The position numbers and the translations under genes are program-made. Shown piece by piece: positions 52,277 to 63,325 of a DNA stretch of 64,000 nt; within the stretch, counting starts at the first letter, position 1, and each line of letters begins with the position of its first letter. Source of the DNA: DASXTC01 sp036505635. Its GTDB lineage: Bacteria; Acidobacteriota; Polarisedimenticolia; JACPZX01; DASXTC01. The DNA lies in contig DASXTC010000045.1 in the NCBI GenBank assembly GCA_036505635.1, positions 62,001 to 126,000 on the forward strand, written 5' to 3'. The notes under the pieces are model-generated. The model was given only the letters and a program-made list of their open reading frames with translations. It did not search any database and was not told the origin of the DNA.

Positions 52277-53481
52277 ACCCGGCGCGTCCGGGCGCCGTCC
52301 GGAGGATCGGGTGCGGGGCCCTCATTGCGCTGGCGAGCGCGGCGGCGACTCTGCTCGCGGCCGAGATCGCGTTGCGTCTCCTCTCGCCGCAGGCGCTCCT
52401 TCACGACCCGGACGCCTTCACGCCCGACCCTCTGCTCGGCGCGCGGCTCAAGCCCGGTTTCACCGACCTGGTCGTGACCACCGAATTCAGCTCCCGATGG
52501 CGGATAAACGCGGATGGATATCGCGGGCCGGTGGCAGGAAGCGACGGCGTCCCCGCGTTGCGCATCGCGGCCCTGGGCGACTCGTTCACGTTTGGATATG
52601 GCGTCGAGGAGGATCAGGCCTGGCCGCGGATCCTCGAGCGCGGGCTCAACGCGGGACGGCCTGCGGACCGGCGCGTCGAGGTGGTCAACCTCGGCGTGGG
52701 GGGCTACGGGACCTGGCAGGAGACGCTCTGGCTGGAGGAGAAGTGGGGTTCGCTCAGGCCGGACCTCGCGCTGGTGGCCTTCTACGTCGGGAATGATCCG
52801 GACGACAACGCGCATGCTCTCGAAGCTTCGCGACGATCGCCGGAGGGAGTGGCTCCCTCCGAGGGGGCGCGGCGCCCCCCGCGCGCAGAGCTGGTCAAAC
52901 GCTGGCTCGGGTCGCGATGGCACCTCTTCTCGTTCGTCTCCACGCGCGCCGACGAGCTGCTCGTCCGGCTCGGTCTGCGCCGGCTCGTCTACCCCTTCGA
53001 GATGGACGTGCTCCGAGTCGCCGAGGCGCCACAGATCGCTGAGGCCTGGAAGGCGACGCGGGTCTCCCTCGAGAGGCTCGCGCGGTTCTGTCGCGACAAG
53101 GGGCTACGCGTCATCGTCATCGTGGTCCCCATGAAGCACCAGGTGAGCGACGGTGTCTGGAGGCGACTCGTCGAGTTCTACGCCGGGGGCGGTGAAGCAG
53201 GTTTCGACCGGGCGCGGCCCCAGAGGATCCTCCGGTCCCTGTGCGACGCGCAGGGGCTCGAGACGATCGACCTGCTCGACGGGCTGCGAGGCGCGGCGGC
53301 CGTCGCGGGGGAGGATGGGCGCGGCTTCTACTGGCCGCGGGACCAGCACTGGAACTCGCGCGGGCATGCCGAGGCCGGCCGGCTGATCGCCGAAAGGCTG
53401 ACCGCTCTTCTCCCGCTTCCGGCCGGCGCCGGGAATGGCCCCGGCCGCGATCCGCTTCCCGCCCCGGGAAATTCGCGCTGA
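52273..53481 (+). CDS. Membrane-anchored SGNH/GDSL-like hydrolase
   Basis: 402 residues with one N-terminal membrane span (about 12-36). Block I ALGDSFTFGYGV carries the nucleophilic Ser (about residue 102), block II/III NLGVGGYGTWQE and FYVGNDPDDN the oxyanion Gly/Asn, and block V DQHWNSRGH the catalytic Asp/His. This is the AlgX/DHHW-like pattern of acyl-/acetyl-transferring or esterase enzymes in cell-envelope modification. Substrate unknown. ATG at 52273, last gene of the coupled run from 45183. Confidence 0.83.
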   Translation: MNPARPGAVRRIGCGALIALASAAATLLAAEIALRLLSPQALLHDPDAFTPDPLLGARLKPGFTDLVVTTEFSSRWRINADGYRGPVAGSDGVPALRIAALGDSFTFGYGVEEDQAWPRILERGLNAGRPADRRVEVVNLGVGGYGTWQETLWLEEKWGSLRPDLALVAFYVGNDPDDNAHALEASRRSPEGVAPSEGARRPPRAELVKRWLGSRWHLFSFVSTRADELLVRLGLRRLVYPFEMDVLRVAEAPQIAEAWKATRVSLERLARFCRDKGLRVIVIVVPMKHQVSDGVWRRLVEFYAGGGEAGFDRARPQRILRSLCDAQGLETIDLLDGLRGAAAVAGEDGRGFYWPRDQHWNSRGHAEAGRLIAERLTALLPLPAGAGNGPGRDPLPAPGNSR

Positions 53482-53524
53482 CCGTCCACGGGCACGGGCC
53501 GATCGCCGACCGGGGGATCCGTTC

Positions 53525-53785
53525 TCATACGGAGGTTCCGGGCGCTCCGCCGGCCCGATGGCGCTCGATGGCCTTCCGGACCGCGCGAATCGACGGCAGG
53601 ATGCCGAGGAAGGCCAGCGGCCCGCCACCTACGACCCGTTCGCCATCCACCAGGACGGTGAACTCTCCGTAACGCCCTTCGACGGTCTCGACATCCACGC
53701 CTGGATCCCGCCGCAGCGAGGCCGCCACACGGGCGGCCTGTATCCCGGAGACTCAGTAGCTGCAGCGACGAATAGTGACTCGCAT
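53525..53785 (-). CDS. SelW-like (Rdx family) selenoprotein, UGA at codon 11 read as selenocysteine
   Basis: 86 codons if the in-frame TGA at 53755-53753 is read as selenocysteine. The product begins MRVTIRRCSYU (redox motif C-x-x-U, Cys8 and Sec11) and continues with the Rdx core ARVAASLRDPGVDVETVEG, GEFTVLVDGERVV and FLGILPSIRAVRKAIE. This is a thioredoxin-like fold with a beta strand leading into CxxU, as in SelW. The frame is open on both sides of the single TGA and the final stop is TGA at 53527-53525. GAGGAG lies five bases before the ATG at 53785. A perfect hairpin follows the UGA (separate entry). The gene starts 38 bases after the PBP stop on the same strand. Role: thiol-redox, partner unknown. 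The alternative, a broken Cys-type gene, is less likely given the hairpin and the intact downstream frame. Confidence 0.85.
53719..53739 (-). promoter_or_regulatory. Predicted bacterial SECIS element
   Basis: On the coding strand, 13 bases after the UGA, AGGCCGCC (53739-53732) pairs perfectly with GGCGGCCT (53726-53719) around the five-base loop CGTGT (53731-53727). The loop begins 21 bases after the UGA and its second base is G. This meets the usual rules for SelB-recognised elements inside the coding region: apical loop some 16-37 bases from the UGA, with a G in its first two bases. The fold is by eye, not computed. Confidence 0.75.
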
Positions 53786-53802
53786 GGCGGCTCCTCACAC
53801 AG

Positions 53803-53821
53803 GCGGCGGCGCACCCGCCGC
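53803..53821 (-). repeat. Inverted repeat between PBP and selenoprotein genes
   Basis: GCGGCGG (53803-53809) and CCGCCGC (53815-53821) form a 7-bp stem with loop CGCAC. It sits between the PBP stop and the ribosome-binding site of the selenoprotein gene. There is no T run, so it is not a standard terminator; it may be a processing or attenuation hairpin. Confidence 0.45.
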
Positions 53822-53823
53822 GT

Positions 53824-56529
53824 TCACGGATACCGGACCTGGATCGCCGCGGCGCTGCGGCCATCGATTCCCAGGAAACCGTGCGCGCCCACGGGGATCG
53901 GCGGGAGCTCCGGCGGCAGGAACTGCGTGTAGGCCAGCTCCTCGGCGTCCTCGTCCTGCGATCCCACAGGCTCCACGTGCCGGAAGAAGCCCCACGAGAC
54001 GTCGCGGCCGGCGCCGCGCCCTCCACGCGCGAGCCTCACGAGCTGGAGCCCCGAAGCCGTGCGCACGTTGAGGCTCGTGTGACCGAGCAGGTCGAGATGG
54101 AAAGGGTTCTCCCGCAGCAGGCGTTCGACCTCGTCGTCCGAGATCTCGATGTGTCCCTCCTCCCGCATCGGGTACCTCTGGAGGAAATAGGGGAGCCCGA
54201 GCCGGGTGTGCGCCGCCGCGGTGCACGCGTGCTCGATCTCGGTCCCCTTGAGGAAGCTCTCCACGATCGATACGCGGCACGCCAGCTCCGGCGCGGCGCG
54301 CAGGCCCGTGTCGCGATCCACCGGCACCTTCACCACGCCGGAGCTGGTGGGGAACTCCTCGCCCGGGTGCCTCGCCAGCCAGGCGTCCATCACCACGCTC
54401 CAGATGGGCAGCGCCGCCCTCGCGCCGGTCTCGCGCGGACCCAGGGTCACCTTCTTGTCGTGCCCGACCCAGACCCCGATGACGATCGACGGGCTGAATC
54501 CGATGAACCAGGCGTCCGTGTAATCGTCGGTCGTGCCGGTCTTGCCCGCGAGGGGGGCTCCGGGCCGGGCCCCGGACGCGGCGGTCCCCCGAAGCAGCAC
54601 CCCCTCCATCATGGAGACCATCACGGCGGCGACGTCCTCGCGCAGCACCTCCCGGCTCTCGCCGGCGGTCTGCTCCAGCACGTTGCCGTCGCGGTCCCGC
54701 ACCTCGGAGAAGTAGCGCGGCGTGGAGAGGATTCCCCCGGTGGGGAAGACCCCGTAGGCCGCCGTCAGCTCCGCCAGGGTCACCTCGGAGGTGCCCAGCC
54801 CCAGCGATGGGTACGCGTGAAGGGGGGAGTCGATGCCGAGACGCTGCGCGAACTGGACCGTCTTCTCGTAGCCGATCTGGTTCAGGAGGCGGATCGTGGG
54901 GATGTTGAGCGATTCCTCCAGCGCCTTGCGCAGCGTGACCACCCCTTCATACCGGCGCTCGTAGTTCTCGGGCTGGTAGGCCGCTCCCGTGGTGGGATCC
55001 ATGAAGACCGTCGGCTCGTCGAAGAGCAGGTCCGAAGGGGTTCGTCCCTGCTCGATCGCCGCCGCATAGATGAACGGCTTGAAGGCGGAGCCGCACTGCC
55101 GGTGCGCCTGAAAGGTCCGGTTGAACTGGCTCCGGCCGAAGTCGAATCCGCCGATCAACGCCTTGATGTCTCCCGTCCTCGGATCGAGGGCCAGGACCGC
55201 GCCATCCACCTCGGGCTCCTGGTCGAGCGCCAGTGACAGTTTCTGGTCGTCACGGGAGCGCACCTCGAACAGCGTCAGATCTCCCGGTCTGAGGATGCGC
55301 GTCAGGTCGTCCCGGTCGGTCCACCCGGCGTCCGCCGGGGAGATCTCGCCGCTGTAGCCGCCGACCCTGACGCGCGCCGAGCGCGTGGAGACGGACATGA
55401 CGAGCCCGGTCACGAGGTCGCCGGTCTCGGGCCGCCCCTCCCAGGAGGGGTCCTTGTAGGCGTCGAGCGTCCCGAGCTTCTGCAGAATGATGTTGCGCGC
55501 GGGCCGCCGGAACCCGCGCCGCTTGTCGAGGTCCCGCAGCCCCTTGGAGAGCGCCTTGATCGCGACCTTCTGCAGCTCGACGTCGAACCCCGTGTGGATA
55601 CGCAGCCCCTCGCGCAGCAGCGTCTCGTCGCCGTACCGGGGCGCGAGGACCCTGCGGATCTCCTCGGCGAAATAGGGCGCGAGCGCGTTGGTCTCGATTC
55701 CCTGCACGACCGCCACCGGGGCGCTCCGGGCCTTCTCGGCCTCCTCCGGCGTGATGAATTTCTCCTCGAGCATCCGGTCCAGGACGTGGCTGCGCCGCCG
55801 CGCGGCGCGCTCCGGCGATCGGATGGGGGAGTACGACTCGGGCCTCTGGAAGATGCCGGCCAGCAGGGCCGCCTGATCGAGAGTGACCTCGGAGGCAGGC
55901 ACCCCGAAGTAGTACTGCGCGGCGGCCTCGACCCCGTACCGCCCATGCCCGAGGTACATCTGGTTCAGATAGAACTGGAGGATCTCCTCCTTGGTGTAGG
56001 TCTTCTCGATCTGCATCGCGAGGATGGCCTCCTGAATCTTTCGGACCATCCTCTTGTCGGGTCTCAGGAAGAGGATCTTCGCGAGCTGTTGCGTGAGCGT
56101 GCTTCCCCCCTGCGCCCAGCGCCGCTCCAGCACGTCGCGCGCCGCGGCGCGCAGCAGCGCCGTCGGATCGACTCCGACGTGCTTGAGGAAGTTCGCGTCC
56201 TCCACCGCGATGACGGCCTCCCGGATCAGGGGGCTCACGCGGTTCAGCGGCACCACGATCCTCTTCTGCTCGGCGAACTGGTGGACGACCTGCCCGTCGG
56301 CGGCGAGGATCTGGGTGATTGTGGGGGGCTGGTAGTCCTCCAGGGCGCGCACGTCGGGCAGATCCATGTTGACGATGTACGCGGTGAAGGCGCCCAGCAG
56401 GATCGTCAGGGTCCCCAGGACGATGAGGATCACCCGAAGCCAGCGGCGCCGCTTCGGGCGGGCTGGCGGTGGCGTGGCCGGTGGTGGTGTGGCCGGTGGC
56501 GGGGTGGCCGGTGGATCCGGATTGATCAA
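53824..56529 (-). CDS. Class A penicillin-binding protein (PBP1-type)
   Basis: 901-residue bifunctional peptidoglycan synthase. Proline-rich cytoplasmic tail with PPATP repeats (6-25), membrane anchor (about 30-52), glycosyltransferase GT51 (EDANFLKHVGVD, GGSTLTQQLAK, EILQFYLNQMYLGHGRYGVEAA), an OB-like insert, and transpeptidase with SxxK in CGSAFKPF, SxN in SLNIP and KTG in AGKTGTTDDYTDAW. After the transpeptidase comes an extension of about 190 residues of unknown function. The start is a TTG at 56529, eight bases after GGGGAGT. Divergent from the glycosyltransferase/uvrBC operon; the selenoprotein gene follows in the same direction. Confidence 0.93.
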   Translation of the reverse strand: MINPDPPATPPPATPPPATPPPARPKRRRWLRVILIVLGTLTILLGAFTAYIVNMDLPDVRALEDYQPPTITQILAADGQVVHQFAEQKRIVVPLNRVSPLIREAVIAVEDANFLKHVGVDPTALLRAAARDVLERRWAQGGSTLTQQLAKILFLRPDKRMVRKIQEAILAMQIEKTYTKEEILQFYLNQMYLGHGRYGVEAAAQYYFGVPASEVTLDQAALLAGIFQRPESYSPIRSPERAARRRSHVLDRMLEEKFITPEEAEKARSAPVAVVQGIETNALAPYFAEEIRRVLAPRYGDETLLREGLRIHTGFDVELQKVAIKALSKGLRDLDKRRGFRRPARNIILQKLGTLDAYKDPSWEGRPETGDLVTGLVMSVSTRSARVRVGGYSGEISPADAGWTDRDDLTRILRPGDLTLFEVRSRDDQKLSLALDQEPEVDGAVLALDPRTGDIKALIGGFDFGRSQFNRTFQAHRQCGSAFKPFIYAAAIEQGRTPSDLLFDEPTVFMDPTTGAAYQPENYERRYEGVVTLRKALEESLNIPTIRLLNQIGYEKTVQFAQRLGIDSPLHAYPSLGLGTSEVTLAELTAAYGVFPTGGILSTPRYFSEVRDRDGNVLEQTAGESREVLREDVAAVMVSMMEGVLLRGTAASGARPGAPLAGKTGTTDDYTDAWFIGFSPSIVIGVWVGHDKKVTLGPRETGARAALPIWSVVMDAWLARHPGEEFPTSSGVVKVPVDRDTGLRAAPELACRVSIVESFLKGTEIEHACTAAAHTRLGLPYFLQRYPMREEGHIEISDDEVERLLRENPFHLDLLGHTSLNVRTASGLQLVRLARGGRGAGRDVSWGFFRHVEPVGSQDEDAEELAYTQFLPPELPPIPVGAHGFLGIDGRSAAAIQVRYP
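56455..56514 (-). repeat. 15-bp tandem repeat encoding PPATP units
   Basis: Three and a partial fourth copy of a 15-base unit in the 5' end of the PBP gene (GGTGGCGTGGCC-like on the plus strand), giving PPATP-PPATP-PPATP-PPARP. Copy number could vary between strains. Confidence 0.85.
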
Positions 56530-56550
56530 GATGGACTCCCCGTATATAAT
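56522..56550 (+). promoter_or_regulatory. Promoter for the glycosyltransferase-uvrB-uvrC operon
   Basis: TTGATC (56522-56527), exactly 17 bases, then a perfect TATAAT (56545-56550). Transcription would begin near 56557, about 50 bases before the ATG at 56606. The -35 lies in the palindrome TTGATCAA (56522-56529), which on the other strand is the TTG start and second codon of the PBP gene. Confidence 0.7.
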
Positions 56551-56605
56551 CGAGGCTCGCGAAGTATAGATGCTTCAACACGTTCTGTAAACCTGCACCC
56601 AGCCG

Positions 56606-57318
56606 ATGAAGCCAGCCCCCCGCATCTCGGTGATCATCCCGACCCTCGACGAGGCCGCGCGCCTGCAGCAATGCCTCGAATCGGTCGCGCTCCAGGATTC
56701 GCTCGAGGAGGTCCTCGTGGTGGACGGCGGCAGCGTCGACGGCACACGGCTCGCGGTGGAGCGAGCCCGCCCCCGATTCGAGGAGCGAGGAGTCCCGCTG
56801 CGCTGGATGGGCGCGCGGCGCGGACGCGCCGCCCAGATGAACGCCGGAGCCGCCGCCTCCCGGGGGGAGATCATCCTGTTTCTCCACGCCGACACGCTCC
56901 TGCCTCCGACCGCCGCCACCGAGGCGCTCGAGTCCATGGCGGATCATCGCGTCGGCGGCGCCTTCCGGCACGCGTTCGCGGAGCGCACGTTCTGGCTGCG
57001 CCTGATATCGGGATGCGCGAACCTGCGTTCCCGGGCGACCCGCTGCTATCTCGGGGACCAGGCGATCTTCGTGCGCCGGGACGTCTTCGAGGAGCTGGGC
57101 GGGTATCCATCGATCCCGATCATGGAGGACCTCGTCCTCTCGCGCCGCCTGAGGCGCGCCGGTCCCACGACGCTTCTGGCCGGACGCGTGCGCACCTCGG
57201 GACGGAGGTTCCTCTCCGGTGGGACCGCGCGCACCTGGCTGAGGATGATCTGGATGCGCGCCGCCTGGCGTCTTGGCGCCGACCCGCGGCGGCTCGTGCG
57301 CGGCTACCGGGAGGTCAG

Positions 57319-57322
<4 letters not shown>
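56606..57322 (+). CDS. Family 2 glycosyltransferase, TIGR04283-like (rSAM/selenodomain-associated transferase 2)
   Basis: 238-residue GT-A fold: ISVIIPTLDEAARLQQ, VVDGGSVDGT, RGRAAQMNAGA, LFLHADTLLP (metal-binding His-Ala-Asp), GDQAIFVRRDVFEELGGYP and MEDLVLSRRLRR, ending with the typical Gly/Arg C-terminus (GADPRRLVRGYREVR). These match the family described in TIGRFAMs as rSAM/selenodomain-associated transferase 2; acceptor and donor are unknown. Its stop overlaps uvrB's GTG by four bases. A selenoprotein gene lies 2.8 kb away. Confidence 0.88.
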
Positions 57323-59438
<2,116 letters not shown>

Positions 59439-59442
<4 letters not shown>

Positions 59443-61271
59443 GCGCCGGCGACGTCAGGGATCGGCTCCTCCAGAAGGTCAGGGATCTTCCCGACCGGCC
59501 GGGGGTCTACCTCTTCAAGGGTGCCCGGGGCGACCTGCTCTACATCGGCAAGGCGCGCAGCCTGCGCGACCGCGTCCGCACCTATTTCCAGAGCCCCGTG
59601 GGCCTCTCGCCGAAGATACGCAGGATGGTGGAGGAGGCGGCCGACCTGGAGCTGGTCCTCACCGACTCGGAGGTCGAGGCGCTCCTGCTGGAAAACAACC
59701 TCGTCAAGAAGGAGCAGCCCCGCTACAACACCCTGCTGCGAGACGACAAGAACTTCCCCTACCTCAAGATGACGATCCAGGACCCCTTCCCGCGGGTGGT
59801 CCTGGTGCGCAAGGCGCAGCTCGACGGGGCGCTCTACTTCGGGCCCTACCTGCCGGCCTCCCACGCGCGGCGCGCCCTGAGGATGGTGGCCCGGTTCTTC
59901 CGCGTGGCGATCTGTCACGAGCGGCTCGACGGCACCAGACCGCGCCCCTGCCTCTACTACCAGCTCGATCAGTGCCTCGGACCCTGCGCCGGTCTGGCCG
60001 ACGCCGTCGCCTACCGGCGCGCCGCCGAGGACGCGCGTCTCTTTCTCGAGGGCAGGAACCAGGAGCTGCTCGACAGCCTGAAACGGAAGATGGCGGAGGC
60101 TTCCGAGCTTCAGCAGTACGAGACGGCCGCGCACTGCCGGGACCTGATCCGGATGGTGGATTCGTTCTCGCGGCGCCAGAACATCGCGAGCGTGGGGCTG
60201 GAGGAGCAGGACTACTTCAGCCTCCACCGGGAAGGGGGACAGGCCGCCCTGGAGGTCTTCAGCATGCGGCGAGGGCTCGTGCAGTCGCGCCGCGAGTTCA
60301 CCTTCGAGACGGTGGAGGAGGACGACGGGGCCTTTCTCGCCGCGGTCCTGCAGCTCTACTACGCCCAGGGGGCCGACATCCCGGAGGAGATCTACGTGCC
60401 GGTGGAGCCGGCCGGGCGCGACCTGCTCGAGGACTGGCTCACGAGGGAGCGCGGCGGCTCGGGGCGCCGCGCGGCGATCAAGATCCCCCGGCGCGGCGTC
60501 AAGGCCCGGTTCCTCGATCTGGTCGGCAAGAACGCGAAGCTCGCCTTCGAGAGCCGCTTCAGGTCTCCTTACACCTACGGCGTGGAGCTGCTGGAGGCGT
60601 TGCAGGAGGCGCTCGGCCTGCCCGAGACCCCCTACCGGATCGAGTGCTTCGACATCTCCCACACGCAGGGGACCGAGACCGTCGCATCCATGGTGGTCTG
60701 GGAAGGGGGGCGCGCGAAGAGATCCGATTACCGGCGCTTCCGCGTCAGGACGGTGGCCGGCGTGGACGACTTCGCTTCCATGAAGGAGGTCGTGGCCCGG
60801 CGTTGCGCGCGGCTCCTCAAGGAAGGAGCGCACCTGCCCGATCTGATCCTCGTGGACGGCGGCAAGGGTCAGCTCAGCGCGGCGCGGGAGGCGCTGGAGG
60901 GTCTCGGCGTCACCTCGGTGCCGCTGGCGGCTCTGGCCAAGAAGGAGGAGCTACTGTTCGTGCCGGGCCGTCCCGAGCCGATCGCGCTGGAGCACGACTC
61001 GCCGATACTCCACCTCGTCCAGCGCGTCCGCGACGAGGCGCACCGCTTCGCGATCACCTATCACCGCGCTCTTCGCAGGAAGCGCGCCATCGCCTCGTCG
61101 CTGACCGCCATCCCCGGCGTGGGGGACCGGTCGGCGCGCAAGCTGCTCCGGAAGTTCGGCTCGCTCGACGGGCTCAGGGCGGCCGCGCGCGAGGAGATCG
61201 CGCCCCTGGTCGGCAGGAAGGTGGCCGAAGCGGTGGCCCGGTACCTGGAGGGCGAGTCGCCGGGCGGCTGA
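59439..61271 (+). CDS. uvrC: Excinuclease ABC subunit C
   Basis: 610 residues: GIY-YIG nuclease (RPGVYLFKGARGDLLYIGKA), UVR motif (LQQYETAAHCRDLIRM), RNase H-like 5' nuclease (FDISHTQGTET, DGGKGQLSAAREAL) and two helix-hairpin-helices (IPGVGDRSARKLLRKFGS). Makes both incisions around lesions with UvrB. TTG start at 59439 within the uvrB stop. Next gene is convergent, 303 bases further. Confidence 0.96.
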
Positions 61272-61574
61272 TTCAATACTTCGAGGGCGGCAGGTTCGGG
61301 TCGGGCCCCGGCTACCGATGCCGACAATACTACCGATCGCGGTTCGCGTGGCCGGGAGTTTTTTAATGTCCGCGCGAACACGAGGAATCTTCCCAGTGCG
61401 GGTCCGCTTTGGTCCGGCACGCATACGGCGGTCCCACGACTCAACACCACGCCCTGGCTCCCACGAGAAGCTGATCAGTCTGCCCCCTGGACGTGGAAGG
61501 GGCGCATGGGCTGATGCTCTCGAGGTAATTGCTGCGAGGGCGTTCCACGAACGGGCGGCGGAAAAGAACGGAGG
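61272..61574. other. Intergenic stretch after uvrC
   Basis: 303 bases between convergent uvrC and the ATPase gene. I find no gene, tRNA or clear hairpin-plus-T terminator; GTTTTTTAA-like sequence at about 61360 has no strong stem before it. The composition begins to fall in G+C here. Confidence 0.5.
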
Positions 61575-62774
61575 CTATGGGAGTACGCGGCGCAGAAACT
61601 CATCGAACAAAGGAACGGTAAACCCTGTGTCTCCGTGGGCTGGACTGTAGATCATGCCCTTCCTGATCAATCCTGAGCGTCGCGGTGCGACCGTTTCGAC
61701 GCGAACTCCCAGTCTCGCTGCGATGTCACCGCTGCGATGAGGCCCTGGGCCGAGGTGGGCCATCGCCCGGAGGTATTCTCTCTCTTTCGGCGTGAGTCGA
61801 TCGAGTCTCACCCGGAAGAAATTGCCGTCAAGGGCGTTCCGGACGAGTGGCTGTGCCGCGTCCACATCGGGACGCTCGATTCGATCCTCCCCTGCACTGT
61901 TCCAGGAGTGATACCCCCATTCCTGGAGGAAGTAAGGGTATCCCTTCGAGTGGCTGACCAGCGCCTCGAGAGCGTCGGGTGTGATGTCGACGCCCTCATT
62001 CTGAGCAGGCACGAGCAGCGCCGCCCCGGCGTCCTCCTCTGTCAAGGCGCCTATCTCAGGAAACTCGAAAAGGCGTTCGGCATACGACTTCGCCTCGCCG
62101 GCGAGTCCAGGAAGCTGCGGGAGGCCGGCACCGACGAGCACGACGGGGAGATCCATTTGTGTCGTCCGGTGGATGGCCACTATGAGCGCGCCGAGCTCTT
62201 CGGGCTCGAGATACTGGACCTCGTCGACTTCGATCAGGATTGCAGAGGATCTTGATCGCAGCGCTTCGCCGATCGCGACCAGCAAATCCGTCAAATCCTC
62301 GGCAAGGATGCCCGAATCGGCGTGGCCCTTCAGCGGGTCAGTTTCGACCCTGATGGAGGTTCCGTCCGGAAGAGTGAAGGTGAAGCTCTTGAGTACGCGG
62401 AGCGCTTTATTCACCGCGGTTGAGACAGGCCCATTCGCCAGATCGAGCAGTATGCGACGTGCTTGATTCGCCAGGAGTGCCGGGAAGTTACCGGCTTCAG
62501 GCGCTTCGATGAACGCCACCTTGAAGCCCTCCTGCAGGGCGATCTCCGAGAATCTGTTAAGCAGGACCATCTTGCCTACGCCGCGAAGCCCGATCGGCAT
62601 GAGGCTCTTGTCGGGCCTTCCCTGGAGTGCTCTACGCGCGACGATGCCGAACCGATCGATGAGGGAATCTCGGCCAATCAGTGCTGGGGGCGTCGTGCCG
62701 GCGCCGGGCCGGTATGGATTCTTGAGTGGGTCTATGGTTAGACAGACCTTACTCCAACTTATGCCACTTATCAA
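61575..62774 (-). CDS. Stand-alone AAA/STAND-type ATPase with C-terminal winged helix
   Basis: 399 residues. NPYRPGAG...PPALIGRD opens the protein; Walker A GLRGVGKMVLLNRF (about 63-76), Walker B AILIEVDEVQYL (about 191-202), sensor-type VVLVGAGLPQLPG, and a helix-turn-helix near the C-terminus (GDIAARLGVRVETVAPRRSGLIRKGMIY). Resembles orphan ORC/Cdc6-like ATP-binding proteins found in mobile or defence-related contexts; role unknown. The only start codon before the conserved part is a TTG at 62774. Base composition is lower in G+C than in the neighbours, suggesting transfer. Confidence 0.75.
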   Translation of the reverse strand: MISGISWSKVCLTIDPLKNPYRPGAGTTPPALIGRDSLIDRFGIVARRALQGRPDKSLMPIGLRGVGKMVLLNRFSEIALQEGFKVAFIEAPEAGNFPALLANQARRILLDLANGPVSTAVNKALRVLKSFTFTLPDGTSIRVETDPLKGHADSGILAEDLTDLLVAIGEALRSRSSAILIEVDEVQYLEPEELGALIVAIHRTTQMDLPVVLVGAGLPQLPGLAGEAKSYAERLFEFPEIGALTEEDAGAALLVPAQNEGVDITPDALEALVSHSKGYPYFLQEWGYHSWNSAGEDRIERPDVDAAQPLVRNALDGNFFRVRLDRLTPKEREYLRAMAHLGPGPHRSGDIAARLGVRVETVAPRRSGLIRKGMIYSPAHGDTGFTVPLFDEFLRRVLP

Positions 62775-62796
62775 ATCGCGAGATAAGATTTGTCAA
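62767..62796 (-). promoter_or_regulatory. Candidate promoter and inverted repeats at the ATPase start
   Basis: On the minus strand TTGACA (62796-62791) and after 17 bases TGATAA (62773-62768; weak -10). Overlapping inverted repeats CTTATC/GATAAG (62767-62772 with 62782-62787) and CAAATC/GATTTG (62772-62777 with 62787-62792) cover the same bases and the TTG start, and could be an operator for self-repression. Confidence 0.4.
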
Positions 62797-63325
62797 ACTA
62801 AGAGATCTCGTCAGGAGGTCGCGTCAGATCAGCTCACGAAATCGGCCCTCGATCCCCTGATGCGCTTGAACCCGCTCTGGGGCGATTAAATGACGCGTAA
62901 CCTATTGTAACGGTGAGTGTTGAATTGGAACATGAGTCATGCCCCAGCTACCAAACACGCGAGCTGGCTTCGATCGGTGCCGCCAAACCGGGAACCTCCA
63001 GGCACTCTGTCAGGAAGAGGAGCCCAGGCTCGAATCGACTGAGAATGTCGCGTCCGTTTCCTGGTCAGCATTCGTCCCCGAGCTGCGGCTACCGAGATCT
63101 CCGCATTGAGGTGGTCGGATATCCGAACCTCCGTGAGTTCTGAGGACTACGATGGAGGCGGGCGATCTACCGGTTCGGCGTTCGCTGACACCACACGGGC
63201 TCCTCATCCTCATCATTCATCTCGTCCGGCCCCGCGCCTCCCACTGAAGATTCCCCGATCCTCCGCGGCGGGGATCGTGGCAAGGCACTCCCCGGGGGAG
63301 CCCCGGCGTCCTGGCTGCTATATTG
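62797..63325. other. Intergenic stretch before the prenyl transferase gene
   Basis: About 530 bases without a supportable gene; two short open frames (62913-63143 plus, 63010-63216 minus) give sequences with no recognisable pattern. An inverted repeat CGATCC...GGATCG with a six-base loop lies at 63256-63277, without a T run. Confidence 0.5.

Noticed and set aside
53525..53728. 67-residue minus-strand frame starting after the TGA
   Set aside because: It lacks the first beta strand and the redox motif and has no ribosome-binding site; it is the C-terminal part of the SelW-like gene.
62913..63216. Two short overlapping open frames in the region before the prenyl synthase gene
   Set aside because: No ribosome-binding sites, no recognisable domain, and opposite strands overlap; unlikely to be genes.
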